Below, piece by piece: positions 1-5,041 of a stretch of DNA of 5,056 bases. Position 1 is the first letter of the stretch; every line of letters starts with the position of its first letter. The notes beneath the pieces are model-generated. The model searched no databases. It saw nothing but the letters and a program-made list of their open reading frames with translations, and was not told the origin of the DNA. The position numbers and the translations under genes are program-made. The stretch comes from Chlamydiota bacterium (GTDB taxonomy: Bacteria > Chlamydiota > Chlamydiia > Chlamydiales > Rhabdochlamydiaceae). The DNA lies in NCBI GenBank assembly GCA_013041585.1, contig JABEVM010000206.1, forward strand, positions 1-5,056, written 5' to 3'.

Positions 1-90
1 AACCGGTTAAACACTAGACCTAGAAAGGTTCTGGGATGGAGTACACCAATAAAAGAATTTAAAAAACTGATTGGTGCGTTAGAAACTTGA
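1..90 (+). CDS. IS30-family transposase, C-terminal fragment (5' end outside window)
   Basis: The frame opening at base 1 runs 29 codons to a TGA at 88-90. The encoded tail contains N-R-L-N-T-R-P-R-K followed by V-L-G-W-S-T-P. This is the characteristic C-terminal end of IS30-family DDE transposases, in which an LN-x-RPRK-x-LG-W/Y-x-TP motif follows the catalytic Glu region. Family knowledge: these enzymes cut and join the ends of their own element. The catalytic residues lie upstream of the window, so I cannot say whether the gene is intact. The fragment is in frame to a natural stop and keeps the motif without damage, so it may be the end of a complete gene rather than a remnant. Confidence 0.8.
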   Translation, partial: NRLNTRPRKVLGWSTPIKEFKKLIGALET

Positions 91-98
91 ATCCAGCA
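73..98 (+). repeat. Probable right terminal inverted repeat of the IS30-like element
   Basis: In IS30-family elements the right inverted repeat commonly overlaps the last codons and stop of the transposase. The stretch from GGTGCGTT through the TGA to ATCCAGCA resembles such ends as I remember them: read on the minus strand, it starts TGCTGGATTCAA. The left end is not in the window, so the repeat cannot be paired and the exact boundary is inferred. No target-site duplication can be assessed. Confidence 0.35.
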
Positions 99-426
99 AA
101 TCTTAACCATGTTTTATAAAAATTTGGCATTTTACGAAAATTTCCAACCTATTAATAATTTAAGTAAATTCGTCATACTATCCTGTTAACTATCTAAATA
201 TGAAATGAATTTGTAACCAGTCATCAACCAATGCTTAGTACTTAAACAAAAAAATGATGGGAGCGATTTCGATGAGACCTTACGAGACATTCTGCTTATA
301 GCCTATCTAACGTTTAACTGAGAGAGAATTTAAATTGAGGATAAGCCATCTCAATGAGAATGCTCTTAAGATGGCTCATATTTTTTTCTAATTTTCATAT
401 CATTCTTACTAATTTCATAAAAAAAC
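99..426. other. AT-rich spacer between the IS end and the operon promoter, no gene recognised
   Basis: This stretch is visibly richer in A/T than the genes that follow. Stops are frequent in all frames, and the only ORFs are very short: 15 codons on plus at 254-301, and 34 codons on minus at 290-186. Neither has a ribosome binding site or a recognisable product. No tRNA, rRNA or CRISPR repeat is seen. Its one clear element is the terminator at 341-388. It may be the remains of a gene neighbourhood disrupted by the insertion sequence, but nothing in it can be identified as a specific degraded gene. Confidence 0.6.
341..388 (+). terminator. Rho-independent terminator
   Basis: An 8-bp perfect stem pairs AGCCATCT (344-351) with AGATGGCT (369-376) across a 17-nt loop. 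Beyond one mismatch the stem extends by two more A/T pairs. The loop can form a small GAG/CTC inner stem. A run of seven T (381-387) follows closely, as expected for intrinsic termination on the plus strand. No gene in front of it is recognised other than the IS30 transposase about 250 bases upstream, so what it terminates is unclear. It would insulate the downstream operon from transcription leaving the insertion sequence. Confidence 0.65.
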
Positions 427-455
427 TTGTCATGTCATACCCCGAAGGTTATGGT
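427..455 (+). promoter_or_regulatory. Candidate sigma70-type promoter for the four-gene operon
   Basis: TTGTCA at 427-432 matches five of six bases of the -35 consensus. TATGGT at 450-455 matches four of six of the -10 consensus. The spacer is exactly 17 bases. A start of transcription near 462 would leave a leader of about 35 bases before the ATG at 496, but only about 10 bases before the alternative GTG at 472. It lies just after the terminator and directly before the first gene, which makes it the best candidate operon promoter. No operator or riboswitch-like structure is evident. Confidence 0.45.
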
Positions 456-495
456 TATTTTTTACTAGGCAGTGTTTTCTAAACTGTGGTTTTTT

Positions 496-1146
496 ATGAT
501 TTTCGAAGATCGCAAAGATGCTGGGCAAAAGCTGACTACTCTCTTAGAAAGACACAAGAGCGCCAAAAATACGATTGTTCTTGGCCTTGCAAGAGGCGGA
601 ATGGTCCTTGCCTTAGAAATTTCTAAAAAGCTCAATCTGCCCTTGGATGTTCTTGTAGTAAGAAAGATCGGAGCTCCCTTTTCTCCGGAATTTGCAATCG
701 GTGCTTTAGTAAGAGGGGAAGTTGTACTTCATAACGAGGTGATCAGGCGTTATGGGATTTCAAAGGATGAAATTGAAAGAATCATCGAAGAGAAAAAAAG
801 GGAAGAGGACATAAAAGAAAAGATCTATGCAAGGTACAGAAAGCCTATTGAGCTCGAAGGAAAGATCGTTATCTTAGTTGATGACGGGCTTGCAACCGGA
901 GCCAGTATGGAAGCTGCAGTCAAATATTTGAAGAAAGTAAAAGTGGGTAAGATCATCGTTGCAGTTCCTGTAGCTTCCGAGGAAGGGAGAAGGAACATTC
1001 AAAATATGGTTGATGAGTTTGTCGAAGTGTTCCATCCTCATGATTTTATGGCGGTGGGTCAATTCTATCGAAGTTTTGAACAAGTTGAAGATCAGATGGT
1101 ATGCGAAATTCTTGAGGAAAGCCGTAAAGGAAAGGAGAATTTATGA
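496..1146 (+). CDS. Phosphoribosyltransferase-domain protein
   Basis: This is a soluble 216-residue type I phosphoribosyltransferase fold protein. The start M-I-F-E-D-R with A-G nearby is typical of the family. Next come a G-L-A-R-G-G loop (30-35) and the family-specific R-K-I-G-A-P ... P-E-F-A-I-G-A segment (56-70). A very charged, probably helical insert follows (about 90-118), then the PRPP-binding motif I-V-I-L-V-D-D-G-L-A-T-G-A (124-136), whose two Asp (129, 130) contact the ribose of PRPP. The natural acceptor of this subfamily is unknown to me, so it should not be called a purine salvage enzyme. The frame is open from a GTG at 472. I prefer ATG 496 because homologues usually begin at this motif and the promoter spacing fits; no strong Shine-Dalgarno sequence is seen for either start. 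Its TGA overlaps the next start by 4 bases. Homologues often sit beside or are fused to a small hydrolase like the next gene. Confidence 0.85.
   Translation: MIFEDRKDAGQKLTTLLERHKSAKNTIVLGLARGGMVLALEISKKLNLPLDVLVVRKIGAPFSPEFAIGALVRGEVVLHNEVIRRYGISKDEIERIIEEKKREEDIKEKIYARYRKPIELEGKIVILVDDGLATGASMEAAVKYLKKVKVGKIIVAVPVASEEGRRNIQNMVDEFVEVFHPHDFMAVGQFYRSFEQVEDQMVCEILEESRKGKENL
1132..1137 (+). promoter_or_regulatory. Ribosome binding site of the hydrolase gene
   Basis: AAGGAG lies 5 bases before the ATG at 1143, inside the last codons of the phosphoribosyltransferase gene. It is close to the ideal Shine-Dalgarno sequence and fixes the start of the hydrolase despite the 4-base ATGA overlap. Confidence 0.8.
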
Positions 1147-1790
1147 GCTTAGAAGTATCCCTGAAAATTCCTTGCGGAAAAGTCATTTTAGATGGGGATT
1201 TAGTCATTCCACAAAATGCAAAAGCTGTTGTACTTTTTGCCCACGGAAGTGGAAGTAGCCGTAAAAGTCCTCGGAATAGGTTTGTAGCAGGTGTTTTGCA
1301 AAAATCTGGCCTTGCAACTCTCCTTTTTGATCTTCTTACAAGAGAAGAAGAGACCGAAGACAATCTTACAAGGGCTCTTCGTTTTGATATCCCTCTTTTA
1401 GCAAAAAGACTTCAAGAAGCAACAAGCTGGGTAAAAAAACAAAAATCGTATAAGGATTTTTCAATTGGATATTTTGGTGCCAGCACGGGGGCTGCAGCCG
1501 CACTCCTCGCTGCTGCAAAAGATTTAGATGTAAAAGCTGTTGTCTCTAGAGGTGGGAGACCTGATTTGGCGAAAGAGCATCTTCCTATTGTAAAAGCGCC
1601 AACACTTCTCATTGTGGGCGGAGATGACTTTGATGTGATTACACTCAATAGCCAAGCCTTGGCTCTACTTACCTGTGAGAAGAAATTAGAAATTGTTCCA
1701 GGGGCTACACATCTTTTTGAAGAGCCTGGAACCTTAGAAAAAGTTGCAGATCTTGCAAGTTTATGGTTTTGTAAAAATCTGTCCAAATGA
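1143..1790 (+). CDS. Small alpha/beta hydrolase, dienelactone-hydrolase-like family
   Basis: The 215-residue protein has a compact alpha/beta-hydrolase fold with no signal peptide or membrane segment, so it is probably cytoplasmic. Visible parts are the oxyanion-side loop F-A-H-G-S-G-S-S-R (32-40), the nucleophile elbow G-A-S-T-G with Ser114 (112-116), an acid strand L-L-I-V-G-G-D-D with Asp162 as likely acid, and the base in G-A-T-H-L-F-E-E (His190). The complete Ser-Asp-His triad argues for an active esterase, lipase or acyl-hydrolase-type enzyme. True dienelactone hydrolases use Cys as nucleophile, so a literal dienelactone hydrolase label would be wrong. The substrate is unknown. It follows the phosphoribosyltransferase gene with a 4-base overlap and is 6 bases ahead of glpK, so it is probably made with both. 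The Arg-rich segment S-R-K-S-P-R-N-R (39-46) after the HGSG loop is typical of the family paired with phosphoribosyltransferases. Confidence 0.82.
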   Translation: MSLEVSLKIPCGKVILDGDLVIPQNAKAVVLFAHGSGSSRKSPRNRFVAGVLQKSGLATLLFDLLTREEETEDNLTRALRFDIPLLAKRLQEATSWVKKQKSYKDFSIGYFGASTGAAAALLAAAKDLDVKAVVSRGGRPDLAKEHLPIVKAPTLLIVGGDDFDVITLNSQALALLTCEKKLEIVPGATHLFEEPGTLEKVADLASLWFCKNLSK

Positions 1791-1793
1791 GGA
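1788..1793 (+). promoter_or_regulatory. Ribosome binding site of glpK
   Basis: TGAGGA overlaps the stop codon of the hydrolase gene. Its GAGG core ends 4 bases before the glpK ATG at 1797. The shared stop/Shine-Dalgarno arrangement suggests re-initiation by ribosomes finishing the hydrolase. Confidence 0.65.
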
Positions 1794-1796
1794 CTT

Positions 1797-3293
1797 ATGA
1801 AGAAATATATTTTAGCGCTTGATCAGGGTACAACAAGCTCCAGAGCAGTTCTTATCAATCACGGCGGAGATGTTGTAGGTATTGCTCAGAAGGAGTTTCG
1901 TCAGATTTTCCCTTCTCCTGGCCTTGTCGAGCATGATCCGTTAGAAATTTGGTCATCTCAGGCAGCTGTCATAGCTGAACTTCTCGCGCAAAAGAAAATC
2001 GACTCCAACGACATTGCTGCAATCGGAATTACCAATCAAAGAGAGACCACCATTGTATGGGATAGAAAAACGGGAGAGCCTTTGATGAATGCCATCGTAT
2101 GGCAAGATCGAAGAACAGCCCCGCTTTGTGAAAAACTCAAAAAAGAAGGGTTAGAGCAGCTCTTCCGTAGAAAAACTGGTCTTGTTCTCGATCCGTATTT
2201 TTCTGCAACTAAAGTTCATTGGATTTTACACAATGTTCCCGGAGCTATGCAAAAAGCTCTAAATGGAGAGCTAGCCTTTGGGACTGTCGACTCATGGCTT
2301 ATTTGGAAACTCACGAATGGACAGGTTCATGCGACAGATATTACTAACGCTTCAAGGACCATGCTTTTTGATATTCATACTTGCCAGTGGGATGAGGAGA
2401 TTCTACGTATTTTAGGGATCCCTTATTCGATGCTACCAAAAGTACTCAGTTGTAGCGAGTCCTTTGCAATGGCACATTCTCCCATCTTCTCTACACCCAT
2501 TCCTATCACAGGTGTAGCAGGCGATCAACAAGCTGCACTATTTGGGCAAATGTGTGTTTCTAAAGGTATGGCAAAGTGTACCTATGGAACAGGATGTTTT
2601 CTTTTGATGAACACGGGTACAACTCCGGTCTTTTCTAAAAATAATCTTCTCACAACTATCGCAAGTAAAAGGGGTGGTACTGTCGAATATGCTTTAGAAG
2701 GAAGTGTGTTTGTAGCAGGCGCAGCGATGCAATGGATGAGGGATAACATGGGATTTGTGAAAACATCACATGAAATTGATCGTTTAGCTGAGAGTGTTCC
2801 CTCTAGTGATGGAGTTTATTTTGTTCCCGCTTTTACAGGACTTGGAGCGCCCCATTGGGACCCGTATGCGAGAGGAGTGATTCTAGGAATTACAAGAGGG
2901 ACGAAAGCGGCTCATATCGCAAGAGCTGCTTTAGAAGGCGTTGCCTACCAAGCGACAGATGTTTTACAAGCTATGATAGAAGATTCTGGCACTACTCTTA
3001 AAGAGATGAGAGTGGATGGGGGAATGGCCCATAGTGATCTACTCATGCAATTTCAAGCGGATTTGATAGATGCTGTGATTGTAAGGCCAAAAATTATGGA
3101 ATCCACTGCATTAGGAGCTGCGTTTTTCGCAGGTCTGGCTATTGGTTTTTGGAAAAATGAAGAAGAAATCGCAGGGTATTGGAAAGAAGAAAAAACGTTC
3201 TTTCCGCAAAAGAAAAAGGAAGAGGTTAAAGCCCTTCGTTCTAAATGGAGCTTAGCGATTGCTTGCGCAAAATTATGGGGGACACAAAGATGA
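1797..3293 (+). CDS. glpK: Glycerol kinase
   Basis: The enzyme phosphorylates glycerol with ATP to sn-glycerol 3-phosphate (EC 2.7.1.30) and acts in the cytoplasm. At 498 residues it has the usual family length and both FGGY-kinase halves. Visible elements are the N-terminal phosphate loop A-L-D-Q-G-T-T-S-S-R (7-16), glycerol-pocket residues Arg82-Glu83 in T-N-Q-R-E-T-T, Trp102, Tyr134 and Phe268, and catalytic base Asp243 in G-V-A-G-D-Q-Q-A. Further on are the ATP-side G-T-G-C-F (264-268), G-L-G-A-P-H-W-D-P-Y-A-R-G (348-360) and V-D-G-G-M-A-H-S-D-L-L-M-Q (407-419). All expected catalytic residues are present. The loop before I-P-I-T-G (about 223-234) lacks both the G-G-K-G-G-T-R motif that binds fructose 1,6-bisphosphate in the E. 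coli enzyme and the aligned phospho-His of the Gram-positive PTS-regulated type. It is coupled downstream to glpD by an ATGA overlap. No glpF permease gene is in view. Confidence 0.97.
   Translation: MKKYILALDQGTTSSRAVLINHGGDVVGIAQKEFRQIFPSPGLVEHDPLEIWSSQAAVIAELLAQKKIDSNDIAAIGITNQRETTIVWDRKTGEPLMNAIVWQDRRTAPLCEKLKKEGLEQLFRRKTGLVLDPYFSATKVHWILHNVPGAMQKALNGELAFGTVDSWLIWKLTNGQVHATDITNASRTMLFDIHTCQWDEEILRILGIPYSMLPKVLSCSESFAMAHSPIFSTPIPITGVAGDQQAALFGQMCVSKGMAKCTYGTGCFLLMNTGTTPVFSKNNLLTTIASKRGGTVEYALEGSVFVAGAAMQWMRDNMGFVKTSHEIDRLAESVPSSDGVYFVPAFTGLGAPHWDPYARGVILGITRGTKAAHIARAALEGVAYQATDVLQAMIEDSGTTLKEMRVDGGMAHSDLLMQFQADLIDAVIVRPKIMESTALGAAFFAGLAIGFWKNEEEIAGYWKEEKTFFPQKKKEEVKALRSKWSLAIACAKLWGTQR
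3277..3282 (+). promoter_or_regulatory. Ribosome binding site that decides the glpD start
   Basis: GGGGGA lies 7 bases before ATG 3290, inside the end of glpK. A second ATG at 3293 is also within reach of it. The upstream in-frame ATG at 3245 has no such site and would lie deep inside glpK, so the 3290 start is preferred. Confidence 0.6.
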
Positions 3294-4840
3294 TGGATCG
3301 GGGTAAGATGCTCAAAAAATTGAGTTCTTCTAAACCGTGGGATGTCATTATCATTGGAGGCGGAGCAACAGGACTTGGAGCTGCAGTCGATGCAGCGTCA
3401 AGGGGATACCGCACCCTGCTGCTTGAACAAAGCGATTTTGCAAAAGGCACATCAAGCCGGAGTACAAAGCTGATTCATGGAGGACTGCGCTATCTTCAAC
3501 AAGGGGATGTGTTTTTAGTGATTGAAGCTCTTAGAGAGAGGGGGCTTCTTTGTAAAAATGCTCCGCACTTAGTACACCATTTACCTTTTTTACTCCCGCT
3601 GTACCACTGGTGGGAAGCCCCATTTTATGGGATTGGACTGAAAATTTATGATTTACTCGCCGGGAAACTAGGCATCGAATCTTCGAAAAGCCTTTCAAAG
3701 GAGCAAACACTCCGCGCAATTCCAACGCTTGAACCGGAAGGGCTCAGGGGAGGGCTTATTTACTACGATGGGCAGTTTGATGATTCAAGACTTGCCATTA
3801 CCTTAGCTGGGACAGCTGCATCACAAGGAGGCGTTTTACTCAACTACATGCCAGTTGTGCATTTTATTCATAAAGACGGAATGATCAAAGGGGTGAAAGC
3901 AAAAGACCTGGAATCGGGAGAGACATATAAGATCTATGGGAAAACAGTGATCAATGCAACAGGTGTGTTCACAGATCAAATTCGCAGGCTCGACAACCCA
4001 AAAGAGAAAAAAATCGTAAAACCTAGCCAAGGGATTCACATCGTTCTTCCTAAATCTTTCTTGCCAAGTAATAAAGCCATTATCATTCCAAGCACGGATG
4101 ATGGTAGGGTAGTTTTCATGGTTCCTTGGCATGACAGGATTCTGGTTGGGACGACCGATACTGCTGTGCGAAAAGTGGAGCTGGAGCCTCACTTTATGGA
4201 AAAAGAAGTTTCTTTTCTTTTAGAATATGCTGGGAAGTATCTAACAAAAAATCCTACGAAAGATGATGTCTTAAGTGTATATGCAGGACTTCGTCCTTTA
4301 ATTAAGTCTGGAAAAGCTACTAAAACCGCCGCTCTTTCCAGAGACCATGCCATCCTCATCGATCCAAGCGGGCTGATTACGATTGCAGGAGGGAAATGGA
4401 CTACGTACCGAAAAATGGGCGAAGATGTGATTAATAAAGCTGCAATCATTGGAGATTTGCCTGATACCCCTTGTGTTACGAAAACACTTCCTCTTTTTGG
4501 ATGGGATAAGACCCTTAAACCTACTGAAACTCTCAGCGTGTATGGGTCAGAACTGAAAAAACTAAAAATGCTCATGCGCAAAAACAAAAAACTTCTGCAT
4601 CCTAATTTGCCCTATTATGAAGCGCAAGTTCTCTTTGCGGTACGTTTTGAAATGGCAAGAACGGTAGAAGATGTTCTTTCCAGAAGAACAAGAGCTCTTC
4701 TTTTAGATGCAAAAGCAAGTGTAGAGGCTGCGCCTCTAGTAGCTTCCATTATGGCAAAAGAACTGGGATTTGACTCTTCCTGGGAGAAAAAGCAAGTAAT
4801 AGCCTATAAAAAGATCGCTGCCAATTATATTTTGACGTGA
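3290..4840 (+). CDS. glpD: FAD-dependent (quinone-linked) glycerol-3-phosphate dehydrogenase
   Basis: It oxidises sn-glycerol 3-phosphate to dihydroxyacetone phosphate and passes electrons through FAD to quinone (EC 1.1.5.3) at the inner face of the cytoplasmic membrane. No transmembrane helix is seen, as in the family, which is peripheral. From start 3290 it has 516 residues. The FAD Rossmann motif is I-I-G-G-G-A-T-G (21-28), followed by G-T-S-S-R-S-T-K-L-I-H-G-G-L-R-Y-L (53-69), I-N-A-T-G-V-F-T-D (221-229), K-P-S-Q-G-I-H-I-V (244-252), G-L-R-P-L with Arg335, S-R-D-H (350-353) and A-G-G-K-W-T-T-Y-R (366-374). The C-terminal DAO_C-type domain (about 395-516) carries R-R-T-R (465-468). The central part resembles mitochondrial GPD2/GUT2 enzymes more than E. 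coli GlpD. The calcium-binding EF hands of animal GPD2 are absent. It overlaps glpK by 4 bases. Alternative starts are ATG 3293 and ATG 3308, the latter preceded by its own GGGG. Confidence 0.96.
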   Translation: MMDRGKMLKKLSSSKPWDVIIIGGGATGLGAAVDAASRGYRTLLLEQSDFAKGTSSRSTKLIHGGLRYLQQGDVFLVIEALRERGLLCKNAPHLVHHLPFLLPLYHWWEAPFYGIGLKIYDLLAGKLGIESSKSLSKEQTLRAIPTLEPEGLRGGLIYYDGQFDDSRLAITLAGTAASQGGVLLNYMPVVHFIHKDGMIKGVKAKDLESGETYKIYGKTVINATGVFTDQIRRLDNPKEKKIVKPSQGIHIVLPKSFLPSNKAIIIPSTDDGRVVFMVPWHDRILVGTTDTAVRKVELEPHFMEKEVSFLLEYAGKYLTKNPTKDDVLSVYAGLRPLIKSGKATKTAALSRDHAILIDPSGLITIAGGKWTTYRKMGEDVINKAAIIGDLPDTPCVTKTLPLFGWDKTLKPTETLSVYGSELKKLKMLMRKNKKLLHPNLPYYEAQVLFAVRFEMARTVEDVLSRRTRALLLDAKASVEAAPLVASIMAKELGFDSSWEKKQVIAYKKIAANYILT

Positions 4841-4878
4841 TTTCATCTGAGACTCTCCAAAGCCGCACCTTATTTCCT

Positions 4879-4902
4879 AGTTAAAGTGACATTTTAACTT
4901 TT
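4879..4902 (+). terminator. Weak candidate terminator hairpin after glpD
   Basis: AGTTAAA (4879-4885) pairs with TTTAACT (4893-4899) around a 7-nt loop, followed by only three more T. The stem is almost entirely A/T and so of low stability. Its position 39 bases after the glpD stop suits an operon terminator, but the structure is poor. Transcription may instead end by Rho or beyond the window. Confidence 0.25.
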
Positions 4903-4946
4903 GTGATTATATCTCCTTTTTCGGTCATGCTGAATAATTTCTTCAC
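4881..4946 (-). CDS. Possible small ORF, 21 codons, unknown product
   Basis: On the minus strand a GTG (4946-4944) opens 21 codons to TAA (4883-4881). AGGAG (4957-4953) stands 6 bases before it, a spacing as good as for the operon genes. The peptide begins V/M-K-K-L-F-S-M-T and is basic with no clear membrane segment. It could be a tiny real protein, the 5' stub of a gene cut short by a mutation, or chance. No family is recognised. Its 3' end overlaps the weak hairpin behind glpD, so it would be convergent with the operon. Confidence 0.22.
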   Translation of the reverse strand: MKKLFSMTEKGDIITKVKMSL

Positions 4947-5021
4947 AGTTATCTCCTAGTTCTGGATAGACTGGAAATCTCTAGATCGTCGCTACAAAAA
5001 AGTTTTTTTCTTTATTTTTAA

Positions 5022-5041
5022 GATTTTATAAAGATAAAATC
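5022..5041. repeat. Perfect 8-bp inverted repeat with 4-nt loop
   Basis: GATTTTAT (5022-5029) is followed by AAAG and then its exact complement ATAAAATC (5034-5041). It contains TATAAA on plus and TATAAAAT on minus, so it could be a -10 region or operator, or part of a terminator for either strand. No T-run follows it directly on either strand, so a terminator role is not favoured. An A6-G-T7 tract lies just upstream on plus and could be an UP-element-like bend. Confidence 0.4.

Noticed and set aside
186..290. 34-codon minus-strand ORF in the spacer
   Set aside because: It has no Shine-Dalgarno sequence before its ATG, no recognisable product, and lies in AT-rich DNA where such ORFs arise by chance.
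254..301. 15-codon plus-strand ORF beginning with a double ATG
   Set aside because: It is preceded by an A-run with no purine-rich ribosome binding site of the AGGAG type, and is too short to support without conservation data.
874..1083. 69-codon minus-strand ORF inside the phosphoribosyltransferase gene
   Set aside because: It is antisense to a clear conserved coding region, lacks any recognisable domain or ribosome binding site, and is a shadow frame.
1046..1363. 105-codon minus-strand ORF across the phosphoribosyltransferase/hydrolase junction
   Set aside because: The peptide is low in known motifs and lies opposite two genes with intact catalytic motifs, so I treat it as a shadow.
3245..3289. 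Upstream extension of glpD starting inside glpK
   Set aside because: The ATG at 3245 has no ribosome binding site, and GGGGGA at 3277-3282 is ideally spaced for ATG 3290. The extra residues precede the usual N terminus of the family.
3836..4587. Two minus-strand ORFs of 118 and 132 codons opposite glpD
   Set aside because: They are fully antisense to conserved FAD-enzyme sequence, with no domain or start signal recognised.
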